Shown piece by piece: positions 1 through 7,505 of a stretch of DNA of 64,000 nt. The stretch comes from Alteromonas aestuariivivens (GTDB lineage Bacteria > Pseudomonadota > Gammaproteobacteria > Enterobacterales > Alteromonadaceae): positions 62,001 to 126,000 of the forward strand of contig NZ_QRHA01000004.1 of assembly GCF_003367475.1 (NCBI RefSeq). Reading direction: 5' to 3'. The notes below the pieces were generated by a model, which saw nothing but the letters and a program-made list of their open reading frames with translations, did not search any database and was not told the origin of the DNA. The translations under genes were made by a program, and so were the position numbers. Position 1 is the first letter of the stretch; each line of letters starts with the position of its first letter.

Positions 1-543
1 CTTCGCGATGATCCGGAGCTTTTGAGCAGTATTGCAGGCCAGTTGTCGCAACCTGCCAGTTTTCAATCCGCCGTTCCTCGTGGCTGGCTTACCATTGAAC
101 TGGTATCACTGGTGCCCATGCGCCTGGTAACCCTGCGCACCGAACACCTGTATCCAAACCTGTTTGAAACCTATACCCGACTGTTTGAAATTGCCGGAGA
201 TCCAACGCAGGTCACCGCCATTATCGGCATACCACGAGGGGACTCGGGAGACGCAGCCAGTGGCGTATTTGACAGCGCCCTGTTATTGAACGAGGCGCCC
301 CAAAACCTGCCAACTGACCTATTCTGGCAGAATACCGCCGAGGGCGAATATCTGCGCGTGCGCCACGCAGGCAGCTATGATGGTCTGGAACAGACCGTAG
401 ACAACCTTTACCTGACGATGTTGAGTATAAACGACCTCTGGCCCGCCGATGCTCCCTGCATCTATCACTATCTCGACGACCCCGAGGAAGTTTCTGAACC
501 GCTTCTGCGGACGGATATCTACCTGCCGGTAAACAGGGCCTGA
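1..543 (+). CDS. AraC-type regulator, C-terminal GyrI-like effector-binding domain (5' partial)
   Basis: The reading frame is open from the first base, so the gene begins upstream of the window and only about 180 C-terminal residues are visible. These match a GyrI-like (SOUL-fold) small-molecule-binding domain: a strand-helix start around MRLVTLRTEHLYP, the middle motif AIIGIPRGD, and the ending RHAGSYDGLEQTVDNLY followed by DIYLPV. In this architecture an AraC helix-turn-helix lies at the N-terminus and the GyrI-like part senses a ligand. The HTH is outside the window, so AraC membership is inferred from the usual arrangement. A stand-alone GyrI-like protein is the alternative. The target genes are unknown. 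Confidence 0.7.
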   Translation, partial: LRDDPELLSSIAGQLSQPASFQSAVPRGWLTIELVSLVPMRLVTLRTEHLYPNLFETYTRLFEIAGDPTQVTAIIGIPRGDSGDAASGVFDSALLLNEAPQNLPTDLFWQNTAEGEYLRVRHAGSYDGLEQTVDNLYLTMLSINDLWPADAPCIYHYLDDPEEVSEPLLRTDIYLPVNRA

Positions 544-905
544 ACTAGGTATGGGAAAGGCTGGCAAGAATAAATACGTCCACATTTACCAAGTGAAGCT
601 TTTCCAAAACTGATGAAAATCCTCGCCACTGTGGAGTCTAATTAAAGGTGAAATGAGTCAAATCATCTTGTCCTGAGACAAAGGAAAAGAATTGTTAATG
701 GTAGTAGTAATTCAAGTGTAGGGAATGTGCCATAGCTGCCGATCGAGGTTCTTCAGACGTTCGGCAGCTCCTCAGTTAAAGCGGACACCTGATATCCTTT
801 CCTCTGAAAACACAGATCATGTTTTTTCAGGGGCAACGGGTGTTACTATGAAGCCTCAGTAATAAGCTGTTAGTCCATGAAAAGGTGAGTATCGCAGGTA
901 GCTAG
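544..905. other. Intergenic region with one 9-bp-stem hairpin
   Basis: No convincing gene lies here. The only clear structure is an inverted repeat with arms AGCTGCCGA (734-742) and TCGGCAGCT (761-769) around an 18-base loop. It is not followed by a T-run, so it is not a typical intrinsic terminator. A second, weaker stem TTGTC/GACAA lies near 669-682. The region must hold the end of the first transcript and the promoter of the AlkC-like gene, but I could not place a promoter confidently. Confidence 0.4.
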
Positions 906-1757
906 ATGACGTTACGAACGCCCAAAATTCCCTATGCACCAAGGTCAATCCAAAAGGGTACTCCGCTTAAGGTTTTGCTAAATCAAGAGGCCATAGAGTG
1001 TCTAGCCGAAAACATTCTATACGTTCATCAGGATTTTAAATCAAAATCATTTTGTGAGTGCGCACTTGCCGCTTTAGATACGCTTGAATTAATGCAACGT
1101 GGTCAGCACATCGCAAAAGCCCTGCATCAATTCCTGCCAAGCAACTATTCAGAGGCAATTGCAATCCTTGTAGCGTCACTTACCCCCGAACAAGCTGATG
1201 CAGACGAGTTTGGGTTGGCAGAATTTTTTTATCTGCCACATAGTTTTTTTATTTCCGAATACGGGCAAGATAAAAAATACAACAGCGGCAAAGACCCTTT
1301 CGAAACATCAATGTGGGCGTTGCATGCATTAACCACGAGATTTACGTCAGAGTTCGCAATTCGTACTTTCCTCATCCAGCAGCAAGAGCGCACACTGGAA
1401 CAGGTTAATAAGTGGCTCAATGATCCTAACCCCCATGTCAGGCGCCTCTGTACAGAGGGTACGCGACCTAAACTGCCATGGGGCAAACGGATCCCGTCAT
1501 TAATAGCTGACCCGAAGCCAACCTTGCATATACTGGAAACTCTAAAAAGCGATAAATCATTGTATGTGCGCCGCAGTGTTGCTAACCATCTTGGAGATAT
1601 CGCGAAGGATCACCCAGAGGTCGTATTCACAATGTGCAAACGCTGGTTGCAAGCGGGAGCATCCAAAGAATTACGGTGGCTTATCCGGCATGCAGTGCGT
1701 CACCCAGCGAAAAAAGGAGACTCGAGGGCACTGCAAATTCGCGATGCGGCAAAATGA
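906..1757 (+). CDS. AlkC-like DNA alkylation repair glycosylase (HEAT-repeat)
   Basis: The 283-residue product matches the AlkC family (COG4335, AlkC/AlkD HEAT-like superfamily). These enzymes excise alkylated bases such as 3-methyladenine without flipping them out. Family signatures are LCTEGTRPKLPWG, the arginine-rich repeat YVRRSVANHLGDIAKDHPE and the WLIRHAVRHPAKKGD segment near the C-terminus. Many relatives continue with LLG and then an extra C-terminal Ig-like domain; this one stops right after DSRAL with a divergent tail (QIRDAAK). It is therefore either the short subtype or a 3'-truncated copy. The gene is visibly more AT-rich than its neighbours. The start is ATG with a poor ribosome site. 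Function is inferred from family resemblance only. Confidence 0.72.
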   Translation: MTLRTPKIPYAPRSIQKGTPLKVLLNQEAIECLAENILYVHQDFKSKSFCECALAALDTLELMQRGQHIAKALHQFLPSNYSEAIAILVASLTPEQADADEFGLAEFFYLPHSFFISEYGQDKKYNSGKDPFETSMWALHALTTRFTSEFAIRTFLIQQQERTLEQVNKWLNDPNPHVRRLCTEGTRPKLPWGKRIPSLIADPKPTLHILETLKSDKSLYVRRSVANHLGDIAKDHPEVVFTMCKRWLQAGASKELRWLIRHAVRHPAKKGDSRALQIRDAAK

Positions 1758-1832
1758 GGTTAGCTCTATGGCTTACAGGTCACGGACTGATAAGTACGTC
1801 ACCGTCCGTTCCTTGTCTTACTGAGCCTGAAT

Positions 1833-2006
1833 TCATTTATATGCGAATTCATCGTTCCACTTAATTTCTTTTTTTACGATCACCGATGAGATCAGCATAA
1901 GCACGAAAAGGCTGCCGACCGCCCACTTTTCAATGATGAAACTTGCAACCGCGAGCAGTATCATACATGCATAGCCTAAGTTTGAGTTAATCAGATTTTT
2001 TGGCAT
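1833..2006 (-). CDS. Small two-helix membrane protein, unknown function
   Basis: This is a 57-residue ORF starting at ATG 2006, with GGAAGG ten bases upstream as a plausible ribosome site. A TTG nine codons earlier would also be in frame but has no better signal. The protein is almost all hydrophobic, with two predicted membrane segments (about residues 12-27 and 31-47), and ends in a charged tail (KKEIKWNDEFAYK). I do not recognise the family. It points towards the AlkC-like gene and away from the cio operon. The ribosome site and the clean hydrophobic pattern make it more likely real than chance, but there is no homology evidence. Confidence 0.45.
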   Translation of the reverse strand: MPKNLINSNLGYACMILLAVASFIIEKWAVGSLFVLMLISSVIVKKEIKWNDEFAYK

Positions 2007-2250
2007 CTCGCAGGAGCCTTCCGTGTGATTCAATTTCCATTCAAATCAGAGTATCAAACAACGTATTGAATATCCGCAGTTTGTCTTCAGAGGAGCTTCA
2101 CTGGAAGGAAATCAAGCAACCGCCTCCCGCTTAAAGCAGTCATTAAAGCTTGTGCAATACTCTACCCTGGCCGACGACAAAAATTTCCCAGACGGCGCTC
2201 AATCCATTTCACCAATGATGAGAATCCACAACTCAACAAAAATATTTTTC

Positions 2251-2264
2251 TTGATCTGGATCAA
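2251..2264. promoter_or_regulatory. Perfect FNR/Anr box upstream of the regulator-cioAB operon
   Basis: The sequence TTGATCTGGATCAA is an exact match to the FNR/Anr consensus TTGAT-N4-ATCAA. Its centre (2257.5) lies about 40 bases before a likely transcription start near 2297-2299. That is the class II activator position, or a repressor position if the box overlaps the -35. FNR/Anr control of bd-type oxidases by oxygen is well established in gammaproteobacteria, so this is very likely functional here. Confidence 0.85.
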
Positions 2265-2310
2265 GCACCTTTATAAACTTTCAGTAATTTCTGAAAGTTT
2301 ATAAAGGTGC
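2265..2310. promoter_or_regulatory. 46-bp perfect palindrome (20-bp arms), probable operator of the GbsR/MarR-type regulator
   Basis: Arms GCACCTTTATAAACTTTCAG (2265-2284) and its exact complement (2291-2310) flank the six-base centre TAATTT. The repeat directly abuts the FNR box. Its centre could serve as the -10 element, and its right arm contains the AAAGG ribosome site used by the regulator start at 2316. A dimeric MarR-like protein binding here would block transcription. If transcribed in full, the hairpin would also hide the ribosome site. That the downstream regulator is the ligand is inference. Confidence 0.75.
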
Positions 2311-2315
2311 ATTTT

Positions 2316-2873
2316 ATGCCAATGACCCCTCTGATGACTTCCGCGGTAATGCATTTCGGTGAAATGGGTAACCGCTGGGGATTTAACCGCACAGTTGGCC
2401 AAATGCTGGCACTCATTGTTTTGAGTGAAGCGCCGGTTTCGGCCCAGGAAATTGCAGACGACCTGAACATATCCAGAGGCAATGTCAGCATGGGCCTGAA
2501 AGAACTGCAATCCTGGCGGCTGGTTAAACCCCACCTGGTCCCAGGTGAACGCAAGGATTTCTTTATTCCGGCGGGAAGTGTCTGGGAACTGGCCAACCGG
2601 GTATTTGAAGAACGCCGCAAACGGGAAATAGACCCCACACTGAGTTTGTTGCGCGACCTGCTATTGGATGCCCCTGCCAACACTGGCGACAGCCAGGCAC
2701 AAAGAAAGTTAACCGAGATCCACGATTTACTAGAAGCGGCAACGTCCTGGTCTGAGGAACTGCAGGCATTGGGGCCAGATAAACTGCAAACACTGATGAA
2801 ACTTGGCGCAGGGGTTGGCAGGATGCTCGAACTCAAAGACAAATTACTGCCCGGTAAATCTTCTTCCAACTGA
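2316..2873 (+). CDS. GbsR/MarR-type transcriptional regulator of the cioAB operon
   Basis: The product is a 185-residue winged-helix protein of the COG1510 (GbsR/MarR-like) family. Residues about 40-80 form the DNA-binding part, with recognition-helix text ISRGNVSMGLKELQSW followed by the wing (VKPHLVPGERKDFF). The remaining helical half probably dimerises. I chose ATG 2316 because AAAGG sits eight bases upstream; GTG 2307 and ATG 2322 are also possible. The stop codon is 11 bases before the cioA start, so the two are co-transcribed. The long palindrome upstream suggests autoregulation together with oxygen control through the FNR box. The ligand is unknown. Such regulators are common immediately before bd-oxidase genes in marine gammaproteobacteria. 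Confidence 0.85.
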   Translation: MPMTPLMTSAVMHFGEMGNRWGFNRTVGQMLALIVLSEAPVSAQEIADDLNISRGNVSMGLKELQSWRLVKPHLVPGERKDFFIPAGSVWELANRVFEERRKREIDPTLSLLRDLLLDAPANTGDSQAQRKLTEIHDLLEAATSWSEELQALGPDKLQTLMKLGAGVGRMLELKDKLLPGKSSSN

Positions 2874-2883
2874 GGAGCCTGTT

Positions 2884-4275
2884 TTGGACGCCCTGATTCT
2901 ATCCCGCCTGCAATTTGGCCTGAACATCAGTTTTCATATTCTGTTTCCAACCATCACTATCGCACTGGGTTGGTACCTGTTCTACTTCAAACTGCGTTCC
3001 GATATGAGCGGGCATCCGGTCTGGATGCGGATATACCGCTTCTGGGTACGAGTGTTTGCGCTGACATTTGCGCTTGGGGTTGTCAGTGGAGTGACCATGT
3101 CGTTTCAGTTTGGTACCAACTGGCCGGGATTCATGGAAACCGTCGGCAATGTGGCCGGGCCACTGCTTGGCTACGAGGTGCTGACCGCATTCTTCCTCGA
3201 GGCCACATTTCTGGGCATTATGCTGTTTGGTATCAGAAGGGTACCCAATTGGCTGCATACCCTGTCCACCCTGATTGTGGCCGTCGGAACCACCTTATCG
3301 GCGTTCTGGATCCTGGCGCTGAACAGTTGGATGCAAACCCCACAGGGGCATGAAGTCATTGAAGGTATAGCCTACGCGCGGGACTGGTCTGCGATTATTT
3401 TCAACCCGTCTTTTCCTTACCGTCTCAGCCACACACTGTTGGCGTCCGGGTTAACGGCAAGCTTCCTGATTGCGGGGCTGTCTGCCTACCGGACACTTAA
3501 AGGTGACAACAAGCTGGCACCAAAAATAGCAATTAAAACAGCCACTTACACCGCATCAATTCTGATCCCGCTACAAATTTTTGCCGGCGACCTCCACGGC
3601 CTCAACACGCTGGAACATCAGCCGCAAAAGGTTGCAGCAATGGAAGGGATCTGGGAGACCCGGCAAGGTGTGCCATTGCTGCTGTTTGCCATACCCGATG
3701 AAGCCAAGCGAACTAACCATTGGGAACTGCCTGTTCCCAATGGAGCCAGCCTGATTCTTACGCATCATATGAACGGTGAAATCAAAGGGCTGAACGAATT
3801 CCGGGGTCAGCACCCTCCCGTTGCACCGGTATTCTTTTCGTTTCGGATCATGGTGGGTATGGGCATGCTGATGCTGCTGGTTGCCTGGGCTGGCAGCGTT
3901 TACCTTTTAAAACAGAAGCCCATGCCGGTCTGGATGCTCAAGTGGCTTGCTCTCATGACCTTCAGTGGCTGGATTGCCACGCTTGCCGGCTGGTATGTTA
4001 CCGAAGTGGGGCGGCAGCCATATCTTGTCAGTGGTGTACTCAAAACAGCCGATGCAGTGACACAGATCCCACCAGAAAACGTCGGCCTGTCTTTTTCCCT
4101 TTATCTGTTGTTGTACCTGTTTTTGCTGGTTTCCTACATCACCACTTTACGCCTGATATGCCAGCGCGCGGTCAACATAGAAGAAATCAGCGACGAGGAA
4201 CGCTTATCCGCCCAACCGGCCCGGGTAGAGGGTATGCCACCATTGAGCGACAAAGGAGCAGACAATGCCATTTGA
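2884..4275 (+). CDS. cioA: Cyanide-insensitive-type cytochrome bd quinol oxidase subunit I
   Basis: This is subunit I (463 residues) of a membrane bd oxidase that oxidises quinol and reduces oxygen to water. I place the start at TTG 2884, preceded by GAGGAG, which gives the family N-terminus DALILSRLQFGLNISFH with the haem-binding His. The conserved glutamates in YEVLTAFFLEATF, the haem b558 region LSHTLLAS and the FRIMVGMGM methionine region are all present. The Q-loop is short (GLNEFRGQHPPVAPVFF), which places it in the CIO branch rather than with long-loop E. coli CydA. The conserved GRQPYLVSGVLKTADAV segment follows. It overlaps cioB by 11 bases. Confidence 0.95.
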   Translation: MDALILSRLQFGLNISFHILFPTITIALGWYLFYFKLRSDMSGHPVWMRIYRFWVRVFALTFALGVVSGVTMSFQFGTNWPGFMETVGNVAGPLLGYEVLTAFFLEATFLGIMLFGIRRVPNWLHTLSTLIVAVGTTLSAFWILALNSWMQTPQGHEVIEGIAYARDWSAIIFNPSFPYRLSHTLLASGLTASFLIAGLSAYRTLKGDNKLAPKIAIKTATYTASILIPLQIFAGDLHGLNTLEHQPQKVAAMEGIWETRQGVPLLLFAIPDEAKRTNHWELPVPNGASLILTHHMNGEIKGLNEFRGQHPPVAPVFFSFRIMVGMGMLMLLVAWAGSVYLLKQKPMPVWMLKWLALMTFSGWIATLAGWYVTEVGRQPYLVSGVLKTADAVTQIPPENVGLSFSLYLLLYLFLLVSYITTLRLICQRAVNIEEISDEERLSAQPARVEGMPPLSDKGADNAI

Positions 4276-5275
4276 TTACTTATCCACTGCGACTCTGGCC
4301 AATATTTACATCGGCTTACTGGGCCTTGCTGTGCTGCTGTATGCCATTCTGGACGGCTACGATCTGGGTGTTGGTGTTTTGTTTCCGCCCCGCAATGAAG
4401 GGTTTCGTGACACCATGATCGCGTCGATTGGCCCATACTGGGATGCCAATGAAACCTGGCTGGTACTGGCCGTAGGCCTGTTACTGATTGCCTTTCCATC
4501 CGCTCACAGCCAGATTTTGCAGGCCCTGTATTTGCCTGCCACCTTCATGCTGCTGGGGCTGATATTAAGAGGCGTAGCCTTCGATTTTCGTGCCAAAGTG
4601 ATTGCCACCCACAAACGCAAATGGGACCTGACATTTAAATACGGCTCTCTACTCACAACTCTATCGCAGGGATACATGCTTGGCATTTATGTCACGGGCC
4701 TGCGAACAGACCTGTGGGCTCAGTGTTTCGCTCTGCTCGCCGCATTTGGAGTCACTGCGGCATACATGTTCATTGGTGCATGCTGGCTGATACTGAAAAC
4801 CGAAGGGGAACTTCAACGCAAAGCCTTCCAGTGGGCAAAGCGGGGCCTTTGGGTGCTTTCCATCGGCATTGTGGCGGTGTCTGTTGCAAACCTTACCCTG
4901 CACAGTGAAGTGCGTGAACTCTGGCTTGGCACATCGATGGGCTTTGTGCTTGCAGCCATACCGGTGGCATGCTTTGCCTTTTTGGGCCTGTGCGGCCTCG
5001 TTCTTGCCCGTCTGCCACAGGCCAAAGGAAAGGGCGAGTGGCTGCCGTTTATGATCGCGTTACTGGTGTTTTTCCTGAATTTTCTGGCCCTGGGGCTCAG
5101 TTACTACCCTTATGTTATTCCAGGTCAGGTCACCATTCTGGAGGCCCTGAGTGACAGCGATTCGTTGCGCTTTTTGCTGGTAGGTACTGCCATTGTCGTG
5201 CCCTGCATTCTGGCCTACACGGTGTTGGTGTACCGGATATTTTCTGGCAAGGCCGAGCAGCTGACTTATTACTGA
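4265..5275 (+). CDS. cioB: Cytochrome bd quinol oxidase subunit II
   Basis: Subunit II, 336 residues, is the helical partner of CioA. It begins 11 bases inside cioA, a typical coupled arrangement. It carries the signature YAILDGYDLGVGVLFP, the early GPYWDANETWLVLAVG stretch and about eight or nine membrane segments. No small third subunit (CydX/YnhF-like) is visible after it; the only short ORF, at 5291, is 12 codons and hydrophilic. Regulation is shared with the upstream regulator gene (FNR box and palindrome). The enzyme should support respiration at low oxygen or when haem-copper oxidases are poisoned. Confidence 0.95.
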   Translation: MPFDYLSTATLANIYIGLLGLAVLLYAILDGYDLGVGVLFPPRNEGFRDTMIASIGPYWDANETWLVLAVGLLLIAFPSAHSQILQALYLPATFMLLGLILRGVAFDFRAKVIATHKRKWDLTFKYGSLLTTLSQGYMLGIYVTGLRTDLWAQCFALLAAFGVTAAYMFIGACWLILKTEGELQRKAFQWAKRGLWVLSIGIVAVSVANLTLHSEVRELWLGTSMGFVLAAIPVACFAFLGLCGLVLARLPQAKGKGEWLPFMIALLVFFLNFLALGLSYYPYVIPGQVTILEALSDSDSLRFLLVGTAIVVPCILAYTVLVYRIFSGKAEQLTYY

Positions 5276-5368
5276 GGCCTGAGAGGTCGAATGACCGTGG
5301 TTTCGATTGGCCTTTGCCCGGCACAGTGATAATCTTGAAGTCTAAAACCCGGAACTGGCAATAAAATC

Positions 5369-6085
5369 ATGCACATAGTAACAACCGATTTTGTTTCAGG
5401 TGCACAAGCTGCGCGCGGCGTAGCAGTTATCATAGACGTATTTCGTGCCTTCACCGTGGCCTGCTATGGGCTGGAGCGGGGTGCCAGTGCGTTGCTTCCG
5501 GTTGGCGAGGTAGAAGAGGCCCTGGCGTTACGCCAGCAATATCCGGATGCTCTGCTGATTGGAGAGCGGGAGGGCAAGCCCTTACCCGGTTTTGATATCG
5601 GTAATTCTCCGTCCCAGATCCTGAGTACACGCCTGAATGGTCGCCCGGTCATACAAACTACCCACGCAGGCACCCAGGGGCTGGTAAACGCAACGCAGGC
5701 CGACGTGGTTTTGACCGGTGCGCTGGTTAACGCAGCAGCCACCGCTCGCTATATTCAGAGCCTCGCTCCGGAAACAGTAACTTTGGTGCGAATGGGCTGG
5801 AAAGCCGAAACCCGAACGGATGAAGATGACGCGTGCGCGGAATATCTGCACCGCTTGCTGCTGGGTGAAACACCAGACACTAACTCGCTCAAGCAACAAC
5901 TGATGCGCTCTCCCTGTGCAGCACGTTTTCTGGACCCTGCCCAGCCCTGGAATCCGCGCGAAGATCTGGGCCTTTGCCTGGCAGTAAACCGTTTCAACTT
6001 TGCCCTTAAAGCCAACCGGAACTCAAAGGGGCAGTTGGCGTTAACGCACGTTCAGTTGCCTCAAATCTGCCCGTCTCCACCCTAG
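5369..6085 (+). CDS. 2-phosphosulfolactate phosphatase family protein (ComB-like)
   Basis: The 238-residue protein has the ComB signatures: VAVIIDVFRAFTVACY near residue 20, LLIGEREGKPLPGFDIGNSP near residue 63 and TTHAGTQGL near residue 97. Characterised ComB is a Mg-dependent acid phosphatase that acts on 2-phosphosulfolactate in coenzyme M synthesis. In non-methanogenic bacteria the physiological substrate is usually uncertain, and no other sulfolactate gene is visible nearby. It is preceded by a 93-base gap after cioB and may have its own promoter. The family call is strong; the exact substrate is not. Confidence 0.8.
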   Translation: MHIVTTDFVSGAQAARGVAVIIDVFRAFTVACYGLERGASALLPVGEVEEALALRQQYPDALLIGEREGKPLPGFDIGNSPSQILSTRLNGRPVIQTTHAGTQGLVNATQADVVLTGALVNAAATARYIQSLAPETVTLVRMGWKAETRTDEDDACAEYLHRLLLGETPDTNSLKQQLMRSPCAARFLDPAQPWNPREDLGLCLAVNRFNFALKANRNSKGQLALTHVQLPQICPSPP

Positions 6086-6152
6086 GGGAACCCTCAATGG
6101 GTTGCGCTTGTCTACATAGCCAGTCCTCACCTGGCAGCCAAACGGAGCGCAG

Positions 6153-6590
6153 ATGAACTTTAAAATACATTGCCAGTGCGGCCGGGTGGTTTTTGATGTC
6201 ACCGGGCAACCCATTGTCCATGCAACCTGCCATTGTTCAGATTGCCGCACGCTTTTGGGTGTCCCTTTTCATGCAGTGACGGCCTGGAATCGGGATGACA
6301 TAATCCTGAAGGAAGGTCAGCGTTTTCTGTCTTTGTTTCAACACCCCACTTTGAACATGCAAAAGCATTTTTGCGTTAACTGTGCGCAGGTCCTGTTCAA
6401 TACCAACAGCATGGGCTGGCGGGTGCTAGCGCAACCTCTCATTGAAGCCTGCCTGCCAGAGGGCCTGCCTGAAGCTCTCAGCTCTGACAAACACCTGTTC
6501 TATGACCAACGGGTAGTCGATATTAATGACGAGTTACCCAAGTACTTGCGGGGAACCAGCGGCCCACTTTATGATGCTACGACATCCTGA
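6153..6590 (+). CDS. GFA/CENP-V-type zinc-binding protein
   Basis: This 145-residue protein belongs to the GFA family, named after glutathione-dependent formaldehyde-activating enzyme. Most members have no proven reaction. Zinc-ligand cysteine groups are visible: CQCG near the N-terminus, CHCSDCR around residue 27 and FCVNCAQVLF around residue 73. The last motif has Ala where most relatives have Gly (CxxCG). It lies between comB- and tpm-like genes in the same direction, 67 bases after the former and 18 before the latter, so it is probably co-transcribed with tpm. No specific substrate is suggested. Confidence 0.8.
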   Translation: MNFKIHCQCGRVVFDVTGQPIVHATCHCSDCRTLLGVPFHAVTAWNRDDIILKEGQRFLSLFQHPTLNMQKHFCVNCAQVLFNTNSMGWRVLAQPLIEACLPEGLPEALSSDKHLFYDQRVVDINDELPKYLRGTSGPLYDATTS

Positions 6591-6608
6591 CCGCGAAAAT
6601 CTGACCCT

Positions 6609-7247
6609 ATGCACACTGAGTTCTGGCTGGAAAAGTGGCACAACAATGACATCGGATTTCATCGTAGTTCAGTAAATCCTCTGCTAACCCGCTTTATAGA
6701 GCGATTAAACCTGCCGAAAAGGGCTCACCTGTTCCTACCTTTGTGCGGAAAAACCCTCGACATTCACTGGTTACTCAAACAGGGCTACCGCATCACAGGG
6801 GCAGAATTGAGTGAAAAAGCCGTACAGGAACTGTTTGCAGAGCTTGGTTGTCAGCCCGAAATCGCAAATATTGGACCTTTCGTTCGCTATAATGCCGGGC
6901 CATTAACCGTTTTTCAGGGTGATTTTTTCTCACTGAGCCAATCGCACATTGGTGGTATTGACGCCCTTTACGATCGGGCAGCCCTGGTTGCTTTGCCGGC
7001 CAGCATGCGCCTCCGTTACGCCAATCATCTGAGAGAGATAACAGGCTCAGCGCCCCAGCTACTGATAACCTACGATTACGATCAAACCATCATGTCAGGC
7101 CCGCCATTCAGTGTTACCCCACAAGAAGTCGCGGAGCTTTACCAAGCGCACTGTCACCTTGACTGCCTCGAAGTCGAAGCGGTTGAAGGTGGCCTTAAAG
7201 GCCAGTGCGAAGCAACAGAGCGGGTGTGGTTGCTCACGCCCCGTTAA
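6609..7247 (+). CDS. tpm: Thiopurine S-methyltransferase family (TPMT)
   Basis: The 212 residues match bacterial Tpm: an N-terminal FWLEKWHNNDIGFHRSSVNP, the SAM-binding HLFLPLCGKTLDIHWLL, then GAELSEKAV, and ALYDRAALVALPASMRLRY in the second half. Bacterial Tpm transfers methyl from SAM to chalcogens or thiols. In Pseudomonas it confers tellurite/selenite tolerance. The gene follows the GFA-like gene by 18 bases. Its stop codon is about 10 bases before a MITE-like repeat whose first palindrome may affect its 3' end. Confidence 0.92.
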   Translation: MHTEFWLEKWHNNDIGFHRSSVNPLLTRFIERLNLPKRAHLFLPLCGKTLDIHWLLKQGYRITGAELSEKAVQELFAELGCQPEIANIGPFVRYNAGPLTVFQGDFFSLSQSHIGGIDALYDRAALVALPASMRLRYANHLREITGSAPQLLITYDYDQTIMSGPPFSVTPQEVAELYQAHCHLDCLEVEAVEGGLKGQCEATERVWLLTPR

Positions 7248-7257
7248 GGCACAGAAA

Positions 7258-7481
7258 AAAGCCCCAAATTTGGGGCTTCAGTGTGTTGATAAAGTCCCGT
7301 TTTTTACGCGAAACACTCTGCAGACTGGAGACAAACGTAGCGAGCGAAGAAAGTGCAAGGAAAAAGTCGCCGAAAAACCGCAGTTTACAAATGGTAAATG
7401 AGGATTTTGAGAAGACTTTTGACGCCGCAATTTCAAGCGCAGTAGTTTGTCATCAGTCTGAAGCCCCAAATTTGGGGCTTT
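7258..7481. mobile_element. MITE-like element with 24-bp terminal inverted repeats
   Basis: This 224-bp non-coding element has near-perfect terminal inverted repeats: AAGCCCCAAATTTGGGGCTT at 7259-7278 and again at 7461-7480, each itself a palindrome. The similarity continues inward (CAG, TG, TGA, AAA). Inside is a short stem around GTTTAC/GTAAAT (about 7382-7398). No transposase is encoded. The copy sits between the convergent ends of tpm and the peroxidase gene, where each end can fold into a hairpin. A clear target-site duplication could not be assigned. The family is unknown to me. Confidence 0.75.
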
Positions 7482-7505
7482 AAACTTGATACTTACTTTA
7501 CTGCA

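Noticed and set aside
2261..2869. Long minus-strand ORF (202 codons) over the regulator gene
   Set aside because: Serine-rich, low-complexity translation typical of an antisense shadow; the plus-strand regulator has family motifs and a ribosome site.
5291..5329. Possible CydX-like small subunit after cioB
   Set aside because: The only short ORF is 12 codons and not hydrophobic.
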